Shown: positions 1-7,580 of the stretch, in pieces | Layout of the letters: every line of letters starts with the position of its first letter | How positions within the stretch are numbered: the stretch's first letter is position 1 | Origin: Furfurilactobacillus milii | GTDB taxonomy: Bacteria; Bacillota; Bacilli; Lactobacillales; Lactobacillaceae | Length of the DNA stretch: 48,339 bases | Assembly (NCBI RefSeq): GCF_021654115.1 | Contig: NZ_JAIWJF010000010.1 | Coordinates: 1-48,339, forward strand | Direction: 5' to 3' | Position numbers and translations under genes: made by a program | The notes under the pieces: model-generated | Told to the model about the DNA's origin: nothing | Database searches by the model: none | What the model saw: only the letters and a program-made list of their open reading frames with translations

Positions 1-126
1 GGGTCATGAAGATACCTCTTTCTTGTTTGTGGTGAATTAAGAATAGGTCTTCATGGCCTTTTTGACTAGTCTGAATAAAGAACTGGTCTAGTAGAGCAGG
101 TGTTGCACTTCAATTTTAAATCGAGG
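1..126 (-). mobile_element. Outer end of an insertion sequence, probably IS30 family (left)
   Basis: These 126 bases are an exact reverse complement of 48213-48338. Read on the minus strand they hold a non-coding leader, a good ribosome binding site (AAGAAAGAGG) and an ATG at 7-5 that opens a reading frame running off the window. The sequence GTTGCACTTCAA near the inner end resembles the terminal repeats of lactobacillar IS30 elements. The family call rests on that resemblance and on memory of such leaders; almost none of the transposase is visible. The inner boundary (base 126) is where the match to the other copy stops. Confidence 0.6.
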
Positions 127-147
127 GAATTTTAAAAGAATAAAGTG

Positions 148-177
148 TTGTGCTTTATTTTTTTATTGGTTTATTAA
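148..177 (+). promoter_or_regulatory. Candidate promoter for the first reductase pair
   Basis: TTGTGC at 148-153 and TATTAA at 172-177 are separated by 18 bases, 29 bases before the start codon at 207. It lies just inside the IS end, so the insertion may have replaced the original upstream control region. The match is weak. Confidence 0.3.
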
Positions 178-206
178 ACGTTCATTTAATAAAGAAGGAA
201 AATACT

Positions 207-806
207 ATGCAAATTACAATCTTCGGTGCTACGGGTAGTGTTGGGCATTATCTCATAAATGAAGCCCAACGACGTGGTGACACTGTAGTAGCAGTCAGTC
301 GGCACGCACACAGCAAACAGAGTTCGGGCGTGAGTTGGCAAAGCTTTGATTACGACAGCCTCGATAGCATCGTTAAAACACTGGCAGGCAGTGATGCCGC
401 CATTATTTCATTGGGCGATTACGATGTGATTACACCAACCCAAAATATTGTTGCAGCAATGAAGGTAGCGAACCTTAAACGTGTTGAGATACTGACGGGT
501 TTTGGAACGAGCTCTGCAAGTCGTAAGCAATTGGGAATTGGGATGCGTGCCGTTATGACGGTAATGATGCCAATGTTACGAACGAAGGAAAAGCAGGATC
601 AGATTATTCGCAATTCTGGGCTAATATTTACCATTGTTCAGCCACCGACTTTAACGGACGGGCCAGCGACTCATGCCTATCGTTACGGCAATTACGGGCA
701 TAAATCGATTAGCGGTCATATTGCGCGAGCTGACTTAGCTGAATTTATGATAACCAATTTAGTGGAAGATCGTTTCAAACGAGAATCCGTTTATTTACAA
801 AATTAG
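207..806 (+). CDS. NAD(P)H-binding reductase-like protein (atypical SDR, NmrA/YwnB type)
   Basis: A 199-residue protein that starts with the nucleotide-binding motif GATGSVG (residues 6-12) directly after a short beta strand, the hallmark of atypical short-chain dehydrogenases that bind NAD(P) but often lack the Tyr-Lys catalytic pair. A GFGTSSASR stretch in the middle and a late IVQPPTLTDG segment fit the same family. I chose ATG 207 because GAAGGA lies 8 bases before it and the Rossmann motif begins at once; an upstream in-frame ATG at 150 would add 19 unlikely hydrophobic residues. The next SDR gene follows 12 bases later, so the two are probably one operon. The substrate is unknown. Confidence 0.8.
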   Translation: MQITIFGATGSVGHYLINEAQRRGDTVVAVSRHAHSKQSSGVSWQSFDYDSLDSIVKTLAGSDAAIISLGDYDVITPTQNIVAAMKVANLKRVEILTGFGTSSASRKQLGIGMRAVMTVMMPMLRTKEKQDQIIRNSGLIFTIVQPPTLTDGPATHAYRYGNYGHKSISGHIARADLAEFMITNLVEDRFKRESVYLQN

Positions 807-818
807 GAGGACATGATT

Positions 819-1640
819 ATGTCAAAGAAAACCATTTTAATTACTGGAGCTTCAAGTGGCATGGGTTACGCCGCTACAAAATTATTTGCACAACAAGGAT
901 GGACTGTTTATGCCGGCGCACGTCGAGTCGAAAAGATTCCAACGGGAACGGGAATTCATCCAGTAGTATTAGATGTAACAGACGACACGTCACGTAAGGC
1001 ATTTGTACGGGCCGCTAAAGCGGAAACCACGATTGATGTATTACTTAACAATGCCGGATATGGTGAATATGGGCCGCTAGAGGAGGTTGATTCCGAAAAG
1101 TCGCACAAACAAGTTGAGACTAATCTGTTTGGTGCCGCTGAGTTAACCAAGCTAGTGTTGCCATCGATGCGACGTCAGCAGAGTGGCCGAATCGTAAACA
1201 TTTCCTCAATTGGTGGTGATGTTTACTCGGCCTTGGGCGGCTGGTACCACGTTACTAAGCATGCACTCAATGTCTGGTCCGATGTTTTGGATACGGAGAT
1301 TCAGCAGTTTGGCTTACGCTCCGTGGTTGTTGAACCGGGTGGTACGCAATCTTCATGGAGTGAGATTGCCATGGGATCCATCAATAAGAATGTATCTGCA
1401 AATACGCCGTATCAAGCGTTGATTGATGGCACTTTGTCCATGATTAATCGTGTCGGCAGTCAATCTTCGGCCACTTCGGAAGAGCTAGCTAAGGTCTTTT
1501 ACCGTGCGGCCACTGATGACAGACCTAAATTACGCTACTACTTTAGTATTGGTGACAGAATGATGGCTCATTTTGCACGTGTACATCCCAACTTGTTTCA
1601 CAGAACGGTGATGAGCATGGTCAAACGTGCGACAAAATAA
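819..1640 (+). CDS. Classical short-chain dehydrogenase/reductase
   Basis: A 273-residue classical SDR. It has the cofactor motif TGASSGMG (9-16), NNAG (77-80), the catalytic Ser in NISS (129-130), and the Tyr-x-x-x-Lys pair (Y143, K147 in WYHVTK). AR at 34-35 after the second strand suggests a preference for NADP(H). It should reduce a carbonyl or oxidise an alcohol in the cytoplasm; the substrate cannot be read from sequence. Two ATGs are possible, 813 and 819. AGGAGG ends 2 bases before 813 but 8 bases before 819, so 819 is the better start. It follows the upstream reductase closely and is likely cotranscribed. Confidence 0.88.
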   Translation: MSKKTILITGASSGMGYAATKLFAQQGWTVYAGARRVEKIPTGTGIHPVVLDVTDDTSRKAFVRAAKAETTIDVLLNNAGYGEYGPLEEVDSEKSHKQVETNLFGAAELTKLVLPSMRRQQSGRIVNISSIGGDVYSALGGWYHVTKHALNVWSDVLDTEIQQFGLRSVVVEPGGTQSSWSEIAMGSINKNVSANTPYQALIDGTLSMINRVGSQSSATSEELAKVFYRAATDDRPKLRYYFSIGDRMMAHFARVHPNLFHRTVMSMVKRATK

Positions 1641-1690
1641 GAAGTCTTCATGCGTTGTAACTGACGTTTTGTGTCCTAATTACCCGAAAA

Positions 1691-1728
1691 GACCAAGACT
1701 ATCGTTGAGAGGAAAGCCTTGGTTTTTG
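1691..1728 (+). terminator. Weak terminator after the SDR pair
   Basis: A short ACCAAG/CTTGGT stem with a long loop is followed by TTTTT on the plus strand. It sits between the convergent SDR and tautomerase genes. Confidence 0.4.
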
Positions 1729-1738
1729 AGTATAAGGC

Positions 1739-2140
1739 CTAACTCACATCGCCAGTAATATAGCGGTATTCCTGAGTCTTTCCGCCATAGCCCCAACTAT
1801 CGGAGGCGACATCTTGTAGAACAACGTAACTTGTTAAGGCAACGTTTGGAAATAGTTGACTCATTTGGTCAAACGTTGCCTTAACAAAGGCTGCTTTATC
1901 GTCGCGAGAATTCGTGGATTCGGTGATTTTAATTTCCACAAAGAAACTTGTTTCATTTGTTTCAGAAACTGATTTAGCGCCGATAAACCACTCGTTTGGA
2001 TCAGTAAAATGAACATCTACGGCGGCAACGGCGCTTGCTTTTCCTAGTTTGTCGACAGCAAGCTGGGTGAGCATTGCAGCAACTTTTTGTGCAGTGACTG
2101 TGGTTTTAGGACTAGCAATTCGAACTCTTAAATATGGCAT
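1739..2140 (-). CDS. Tautomerase superfamily protein
   Basis: A 133-residue protein that begins Met-Pro (MPYLRVRIAS), so Pro becomes the N-terminal residue after Met removal. This is the catalytic base of the 4-oxalocrotonate tautomerase/MIF superfamily. The length fits a fused two-unit tautomerase. A helix of the AAMLTQLAVDKLGK type follows the first strand, and WFIGAKS and FVEIKI look like the second strand set. AGGGAG is 9 bases before the ATG. It is divergent from the LysR gene at 2261, which is probably its regulator. The natural substrate is unknown; keto-enol or dehalogenating chemistry is possible. Confidence 0.72.
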   Translation of the reverse strand: MPYLRVRIASPKTTVTAQKVAAMLTQLAVDKLGKASAVAAVDVHFTDPNEWFIGAKSVSETNETSFFVEIKITESTNSRDDKAAFVKATFDQMSQLFPNVALTSYVVLQDVASDSWGYGGKTQEYRYITGDVS

Positions 2141-2230
2141 GTGACAATCTCCCTTGTGTGTACTGAATAACTTATGTTTCCAATTATAGTAACGGCGTTT
2201 GCTGGTGCATATTACGAGATTATGATACGG

Positions 2231-2249
2231 TTATCACAATTTATGATAA
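2231..2249. promoter_or_regulatory. LysR-type operator (T-N11-A box)
   Basis: TTATCACAATTTATGATAA is an inverted repeat (TTATCA / TGATAA) and contains ATC-N9-GAT, the classical LysR binding pattern. It lies between the divergent tautomerase and LysR genes, 12 bases before the LysR start codon, which suits autorepression. Confidence 0.5.
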
Positions 2250-2260
2250 GGCGGCAATTT

Positions 2261-3013
2261 ATGCAATTGCAGGATTTGGAAATATATGTTCAACTCTACG
2301 AACAACATTCAATCAATCGGGTTGCAAAACTAATGGGGTTTGCGCAATCAAACATCACGGCCAGATTGCATGCGATAGAAACGGAGTTTGATGTCGAATT
2401 ATTTACGCGCAGCTATCAAGGCATTACACCAACGAAAAATGGTGAACAATTTTATCAGTATGCACAGTCTGTTTTGAGCGCTACGCGAAAAGTTAGGGCA
2501 CAAATGAAGCCCAGCGTTGTTTCCAAACGGCGTATCGTGATGTCACAACTGCTGTTTAATTTGCTAGTTGTTAAACAAAAACAGTATCCCTTGGCTCAAA
2601 ACACGTTTGACTTACTGAGTTCTACAGAGATTTTAGCGTTGTCCAACAGTCATGCAGATCTAGTAATTACATATGCCAACTTCAATCCCTCAGGTTACCA
2701 AGAGATTGCCACCGACTATTTGTCGGCTTCATTCGTTGTTGCATCCGGTCAGGAGGAGGATGGTCAGCTACCGTACCTCGTTAATCGTGATCGTCACTGT
2801 CCATTTCGCGCACGAACGCTACGGCGATTAAATCATAATATGACGAATATTCAGGAAATTGATTCTTGGGATAGCATTATTAAGCTAGTCAAAAATGGGT
2901 TAGGCATCGCTTTACTGCCAGATTATTTAACTGCCAGTGATGACTTCAAACGGATTGATTCTAAGCATCGTTTTAAAGTGCCATATGCGACGTTTAAAAA
3001 AGTATCACAGTAA
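2261..3013 (+). CDS. LysR-family transcriptional regulator
   Basis: The N-terminal winged helix is clear: LQDLEIYVQLYEQHSINRVAK, then helix-turn-helix residues around MGFAQSNITARLHAIETEF and the LFTR(S) turn typical of LysR proteins. The start at 2261 (MQLQDLEIY) was chosen because AAGGCGG lies before it and the domain begins immediately; upstream in-frame ATGs would add about 29 residues of no known domain. At 250 residues it is shorter than the usual 290-300, so the effector domain looks compact. It is divergent from the tautomerase with a LysR box between them. The effector is unknown. Confidence 0.85.
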   Translation: MQLQDLEIYVQLYEQHSINRVAKLMGFAQSNITARLHAIETEFDVELFTRSYQGITPTKNGEQFYQYAQSVLSATRKVRAQMKPSVVSKRRIVMSQLLFNLLVVKQKQYPLAQNTFDLLSSTEILALSNSHADLVITYANFNPSGYQEIATDYLSASFVVASGQEEDGQLPYLVNRDRHCPFRARTLRRLNHNMTNIQEIDSWDSIIKLVKNGLGIALLPDYLTASDDFKRIDSKHRFKVPYATFKKVSQ

Positions 3014-3131
3014 ACAGTTTTGATGACCCGGTGACGCACATTGTCTTTAGTGGTCTGATGGGATAGATTTAAAGATAGTTAGTTACGTCAGGCTTAGTCA
3101 CAACTTAGGCTAGAAAAGAGGACACGCATCG

Positions 3132-3782
3132 ATGTTAAAAGATGATCAAATTGTGTGGGCGATTCATCAAATGGAAGCTGAGATTGGGCCGGTTGGACCG
3201 TCGTTGATTACAAGAACACCATTTCAGTATTTGATTTCAGTTATTCTCAGCGCACAGGCCACTGACGTATCTGTGAATCAAGTCACGCCAACATTGTTTG
3301 ACAGATATCCTGATCCCGAGGCATTGATGCACGCCAATGTTGAAGACGTAGAAACAATCATTAGGCGAGTTGGCTTGTTTCATAACAAGGCGAAGAACAT
3401 CGTTAAGACTGCTGGCATTGTGCACGAAAAGTTAAATGACACAATTCCAAACGATCGAAAGGGTATCATGGCGTTGCCAGGAGCGGGTCGGAAAACGGCC
3501 AATTTGGTGTTAAGCGATGTGTTTGGGGAACCAACGTTTGCAGTGGACACGCATGTTTCAGCGATTTCAAAACGACTTCACTTTGTTAAACAATCAGCAT
3601 CACCCTTGCAGGTGGAACGAAAGATTGTGAGTGTCGTTAAGCCGGAGGAACTGTATCAAGCGCATCACACAATGATCGAGTTTGGTCGGAAGTACTCGAT
3701 GAAATTGACGCCGGACAAAGAGGTTTGCAAACTGATTATCGACTGTGACAAGTTGAATGAAGAAAATGAAAGTGCTATTTAA
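3132..3782 (+). CDS. nth: Endonuclease III family DNA glycosylase/AP lyase lacking the 4Fe-4S cluster
   Basis: A 216-residue endonuclease III homologue that removes oxidised pyrimidines and cuts abasic sites in base excision repair. It has SAQATD (40-45), the helix-hairpin-helix LPGAGRKTAN (115-124) with catalytic Lys121, and Asp139 in AVDTHV. The C-terminal iron-sulfur motif (C-x6-C-x2-C-x5-C in Escherichia coli Nth) is broken: the first two positions are Ser189 and Lys196, while Cys199 and Cys205 remain. The cluster therefore probably cannot form. The gene stands alone after the LysR gene and ends before a bidirectional terminator. It could be a second, divergent copy beside a normal Nth elsewhere. 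Confidence 0.88.
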   Translation: MLKDDQIVWAIHQMEAEIGPVGPSLITRTPFQYLISVILSAQATDVSVNQVTPTLFDRYPDPEALMHANVEDVETIIRRVGLFHNKAKNIVKTAGIVHEKLNDTIPNDRKGIMALPGAGRKTANLVLSDVFGEPTFAVDTHVSAISKRLHFVKQSASPLQVERKIVSVVKPEELYQAHHTMIEFGRKYSMKLTPDKEVCKLIIDCDKLNEENESAI

Positions 3783-3895
3783 GAGGTTACCTTTGGAAAC
3801 GTAATGGTTGGGTGGGAAGCGACCATGGACAAACAGCACATTGTCTCGAAACCTGACGGCGGACATTACACGGTGCGTCGTTTTTGTTTTGCACG

Positions 3896-3934
3896 AAAAA
3901 ATCCTTAATCAAAAATCGATTAAGGATCGTTTTT
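3896..3934. terminator. Bidirectional terminator between nth and oppA-like gene
   Basis: A perfect 10-base stem (ATCCTTAATC / GATTAAGGAT) has an A run on its left and a T run on its right, so it can stop transcription from both sides. Confidence 0.82.
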
Positions 3935-3953
3935 AATGCAACGCGGCTAAAAT

Positions 3954-5600
3954 TTATTTAGCAATATACGTATCTTTCCAGTCGTAAGGCACACCGGATG
4001 GATTGTAATTGACATCTTTAACTTTGGTATTGAGCAGTTGTGCTTGAACCTTTTGGAAAAGTGGGGCGGTACCTTGTTGCGTCATGAGTAGCTTTTCGGC
4101 TTTGACTAAGTTATTCCAACGGTCTTCTGGCTTGTTTGCCAAGCTGTTTTCAGAAGCGCTGAGCAACGTATCATATTGTTTGTTGTTCCAACCGCTGAAA
4201 TTGTAAGGACTGGTGCTTTCCCAAATGTCCAAAAAGTTAATTGGGTCCGCAAAGACTGACTGCCAACCACCAATGATAAGTTGGAAATTGCCAGACTTTT
4301 CACGCGCAAGTTGAGCAGTTTTAGGTAAATTAACGACTGAAACTTTGACGTTTGGCAACTTTTCAAGCTGTGATTGGATGAATTCACCGACGTTTTTACC
4401 AGCGTCATCATCAGTGGTAAGCACTTCTGTCTTAATCGACTTGGTGCCGGTCTGCTTGTAGCCTTGTTTCAGTAACTTTTTAGCTTCGCTCAAATTGTAG
4501 GTGACGCCGGATTTAACGTATGCTGATTTGGCAAAATCCTTGCCGCTCTTTGGATTGGTGCCAATGCCAGTTGGCGCAAAGCCTTGTGGGACAACAGATC
4601 CGTCTGATAGGACATTATTGACAAGATCTTTACGGTTCAAAGCTAGTGAGAAAGCTTTACGGACGTTAACATTCTGGAAGGCCTTAACCTTCTTCTGATT
4701 GAAATCGAGTCGGTAACCATTCGAAGATTTACGAGATACAAAATCTTTGTGCCCCTTAAAGTTGGCCACTTGTTCGCCGCTTAGAACTGTTTCGTCAATC
4801 TTATGGGATTGATATTCGTTTAAACCAGTTGAGGGATCTTTAACAACTTGTTCGTTGATTTTATTAAGGTGAACATGTTTGTTGTCCCAGTACTTACCGT
4901 TTTTAGCTAACGTCCATTTACTGTTTGTGCCGGTCCAGCCAGTGAGCTTAAAGGCACCGCTATACACGTTGTTTTTCGCACTGGTGCCAAACTTACTACC
5001 TTCTTGCGTGGCGACCTTTTTATTTACGGGGAAGAACAACGGCCATGCTAATAGCTTCTGAAAATAAGAAACTGGTTTGGTGAGATGAATGGTGAGTTGG
5101 TATTTACCGTTAGCTTTGATGCCAAGGGCGGATAACGGCTTTTGACCTTTGTTGACTGCTTCGGCGTTTTCAACTTGGTACATATAGAAGGCATCTTGAG
5201 AAGCTGTTTTAGGATCTAGGGTGCGTTGCCATGAATACACAAAATCTTGAGCCGTCAGTGGGGCACCATTACTCCACTTAGCGTTGTGTCGGAGCTTAAC
5301 GGTATAGGTTTTGCCGTCCTTGCTGATTTTTGTGCTGGTGGCGAGATCATTGACAATTTTGTGGCCGGAATCTTTCAAACGGTAGAGGCCAGACTGCGTA
5401 TTAAGCAAAACATTGAAGCTTTCAGTATCCGTAGCCTTCGCTAAGTCGTTTGTTGCCAGTTCTTGGCTTTCTGTCCAGTTCAAAGTTTGATCTTTGGCAT
5501 ACTTACTTGATGCATTAGCGTTTGTGACAGTGCCATTGGCTAAAAATAGTGCTGATAACAGTGTGACCGTGCCTAATGTGATCGCGCGTTTAAATTTCAT
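3954..5600 (-). CDS. oppA: Oligopeptide ABC transporter substrate-binding protein, without lipobox cysteine
   Basis: A 548-residue peptide-binding protein of the OppA/DppA family (SBP_bac_5). Family signs include LNWTESQELATNDLAKATD at the start of the mature part, WSNGAPLTAQDFVYSWQRTLDP (about 110-131), and a C-terminal FADPINFLDIWEST. It would capture peptides outside the membrane for import. The signal peptide has a positively charged start and a hydrophobic core, but no cysteine at the expected lipobox (LFLANGTV); a signal peptidase I site after NANA is more likely. No permease or ATPase genes are nearby, so it must share a transporter encoded elsewhere. It is preceded by a T-box leader, so expression should depend on an uncharged tRNA. 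Confidence 0.9.
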   Translation of the reverse strand: MKFKRAITLGTVTLLSALFLANGTVTNANASSKYAKDQTLNWTESQELATNDLAKATDTESFNVLLNTQSGLYRLKDSGHKIVNDLATSTKISKDGKTYTVKLRHNAKWSNGAPLTAQDFVYSWQRTLDPKTASQDAFYMYQVENAEAVNKGQKPLSALGIKANGKYQLTIHLTKPVSYFQKLLAWPLFFPVNKKVATQEGSKFGTSAKNNVYSGAFKLTGWTGTNSKWTLAKNGKYWDNKHVHLNKINEQVVKDPSTGLNEYQSHKIDETVLSGEQVANFKGHKDFVSRKSSNGYRLDFNQKKVKAFQNVNVRKAFSLALNRKDLVNNVLSDGSVVPQGFAPTGIGTNPKSGKDFAKSAYVKSGVTYNLSEAKKLLKQGYKQTGTKSIKTEVLTTDDDAGKNVGEFIQSQLEKLPNVKVSVVNLPKTAQLAREKSGNFQLIIGGWQSVFADPINFLDIWESTSPYNFSGWNNKQYDTLLSASENSLANKPEDRWNNLVKAEKLLMTQQGTAPLFQKVQAQLLNTKVKDVNYNPSGVPYDWKDTYIAK

Positions 5601-5643
5601 AAGTCACTACCCCCGAGAAGTTTTGTTGATGTTTATAAAACAG

Positions 5644-5943
5644 AAAAAATCCGTCCTCTATTAACAAATTATTGTTAATAAAGGACGGATTTCCGTGTTA
5701 CCACCTTATTTTGAAGCAATCTCGCGATTGTTTCCTCGCCAAGTGCCAGGTTCGTGCACAAACCTGATACTCTGGCGCTGTAATGGGCGCACCCAGCATC
5801 GTCTAACCAAATTCGGATCAACGGTGTCGCTTGAAGATCATCTTCGGGTTATTCATCAACAGTGCTTTCACCAACATGCACCTCTCTGTGGATGACGTTT
5901 AACCGTACTCTTCTTGTCATTGCGTTTCTGTTTTTAAACTGAT
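5644..5943 (-). promoter_or_regulatory. T-box riboswitch leader controlling the oppA-like gene; best specifier reading AUG (Met)
   Basis: On the minus strand the leader shows AAGAAGAGTA at the base of stem I, an apical AGAGAGG...GGTGAAAGC segment, the T-box AAGGTGGTAACACGG (5707-5693), and a strong terminator (AAATCCGTCC / GGACGGATTT, 5692-5644) ending in a U run. The specifier loop reads GAAG-AUG-A, between helices CGGTT/AACC(C)G and GAAGA/TCTTC. The T-box UGGU pairs with a tRNA ending ACCA, so the discriminator base should be A. That fits tRNA-Met and argues against Asp (GAU) or Asn (AAC), which have G73. Uncharged tRNA would favour the antiterminator and switch the gene on. Confidence 0.88.
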
Positions 5944-5949
5944 GACTTA

Positions 5950-5977
5950 AATTTACAACTTTTAAAATGAGTGTCAA
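5950..5977 (-). promoter_or_regulatory. Promoter of the T-box leader
   Basis: On the minus strand, a perfect TTGACA (5977-5972) is followed after 16 bases by TAAATT (5955-5950). Transcription would start near 5943, just before stem I of the T-box. Confidence 0.65.
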
Positions 5978-6103
5978 GTGTGAATTGCCATTTGATTTTA
6001 ATTTTTGCAAGTTTGTCTTAAGGTTAAATGACGAATAAAATGCAACAACAGAATTAAGTTATAAGGTTAGAACATGTGGATCTTGCGAATATTGAGTGAG
6101 GCA

Positions 6104-6162
6104 AAATAAAAAAATAAACCAGCAATCATATTAACCAATTGAGTTTGGTGTGATTGCTGGTT
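6104..6162 (-). terminator. Terminator of the choloylglycine hydrolase family gene
   Basis: A 12-base stem AACCAGCAATCA / TGATTGCTGGTT (6117-6162) is followed on the minus strand by a U-rich run (plus strand 6104-6116). The stretch 5978-6103 holds no gene I can see. Confidence 0.8.
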
Positions 6163-6203
6163 CAGTATAAAATGGTAACCGAATTTTTTCCTTCGGCGAC
6201 CTG

Positions 6204-7184
6204 TTAATTCAGTGCTGTAACTTGTTGTTCATTAGTGAAGGGAAACTCAACTGGTTCCGTTTGTTCCAATAGTTCAGGTGAGAGAGAAACCTTGAATACT
6301 GACTGGTTGTCATAAGGCACAAAATAATAAGCCTTTGATGTTGCACCCATGATCCCAATGTATTGGGTGTAATCTGATTCGCCCTGTTTAATGTTGACAC
6401 CATGCGGAATTTCGACATTGTGCAGAACATGAAGGATCGCGTTAACCCCCGCATATTCACCCGTGACAGGGGTAATGTTTTGCTTCAAGAAGGCAGTCCG
6501 GACGAATCGTTGTGGTGGCGTGTAACCACCGGGCAATTGTGAGGTGCCGGTGCCTTGCCCAAACGCTTCAGCAGTCACACCCATGAACTGTTTTGAGTCA
6601 TGGGCGGTAGGCTGAAGGGTTAAGTAGTTGTTTAAATTTTTAATATGCCATTGAAGCTCTGGTGAGTTGGTCATCACTTCGACCGGATCGTCCTCGAGTG
6701 TGAGTTGTTCATGACGAGGCTCAATTACACAGCAGCGTCCACTGGCATCGGTTACGATCCAGTGCAATGGGGGCACAGTATTGATCAATGGCGTTTCAAA
6801 CGCAATCAAGCGAATCTGATCCAGTTCCTGTTGAACCTCGTCTAAATTACGGCAGTTTCCTAATAAAACGGAAACGAGTTCGTGAGGGGCGAGGTTCTTT
6901 TTGCCCGATTGAGGTGTTTGATAGTTTGCCTCGCGGGGGAAGTAAAGTGCGGCCACAGAAAGGCCGTATTCATTAATCCCATCTGCGAAGAAGTAAGTAC
7001 CCAGTCGACGGCCGGTGCCAACGAAGGCGTATTCATTGGTGAATGTAGCTTCTTTTGTGGCGCTTTCCCACTGATAGTGGCGTGGTAAGAAGACTGGCCG
7101 ACCACCCAATTCAAAAGCATAGTCCATGGTACGGGCAAGAAAGTGGTGATTATCTGTCGTATCAAAGGTTAGGCTTGTACACAT
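6204..7184 (-). CDS. Choloylglycine hydrolase/penicillin V acylase family Ntn hydrolase
   Basis: A 326-residue linear-amide C-N hydrolase. Translation from ATG 7184 gives MCTSL, so Met removal exposes the nucleophilic Cys2. Arg18 and Asp21 (LARTMDY), the VMTNSPE Asn and the later FVRTAF Arg match the family's active site. An upstream ATG at 7190 is too close to AGAGGG and would bury the nucleophile behind Met-Arg. The stretch GLSVAALYFPREANY has Tyr where true bile salt hydrolases carry Asn, so penicillin V acylase-like or N-acyl amide substrates are more likely than bile salts. It is monocistronic, with its own terminator. Confidence 0.85.
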   Translation of the reverse strand: MCTSLTFDTTDNHHFLARTMDYAFELGGRPVFLPRHYQWESATKEATFTNEYAFVGTGRRLGTYFFADGINEYGLSVAALYFPREANYQTPQSGKKNLAPHELVSVLLGNCRNLDEVQQELDQIRLIAFETPLINTVPPLHWIVTDASGRCCVIEPRHEQLTLEDDPVEVMTNSPELQWHIKNLNNYLTLQPTAHDSKQFMGVTAEAFGQGTGTSQLPGGYTPPQRFVRTAFLKQNITPVTGEYAGVNAILHVLHNVEIPHGVNIKQGESDYTQYIGIMGATSKAYYFVPYDNQSVFKVSLSPELLEQTEPVEFPFTNEQQVTALN

Positions 7185-7580
7185 ACGCATTACCCTCTTA
7201 TTTTTGGAGTTGACATTATTTTAAGAGGGGATTGTAAAGGGGTCTTCTCAAACTTTTGTGGATTAGGAGTATTGGCGAGAATCTGGAATAGGCTAACACC
7301 ACTTATAAATGAAATGGATAATTTCTGCCATTATCTAAAGTGCTTTGTTTCAAATATTTGTGTATCTTTTGTGGTAGTAATATAGTTTGCGTTATAAAAC
7401 ACGCCGTTTAAGTGTGTGCATAAAATTGAAGATTGTTGTGCAGTCTATCTCAGATTTTTCTATTAATTTGCAATTCACTAAAGAGAATGGACTTGCTATC
7501 TGTCCTTAACAACAGTCGTTTACTAAAACTAGAATTTAATCCAGAAATGGCAACACGTACAGTGAGGCGAAGTACTAGCA
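7185..7580. other. Divergent intergenic region, about 400 bases
   Basis: AT-rich, with no open frame that looks coding and no clear repeat. It must carry the promoters of the two divergent genes. The best plus-strand candidate is listed separately. Confidence 0.5.
7358..7386 (+). promoter_or_regulatory. Candidate promoter of the alpha/beta hydrolase
   Basis: TTGTGT at 7358-7363 and TATAGT at 7381-7386 are 17 bases apart. It would give a long untranslated leader of nearly 190 bases. Confidence 0.35.

Noticed and set aside
6204-7184. Naming this enzyme a bile salt hydrolase
   Set aside because: The active-site region has Tyr where bile salt hydrolases have Asn; the family is certain, the substrate is not.
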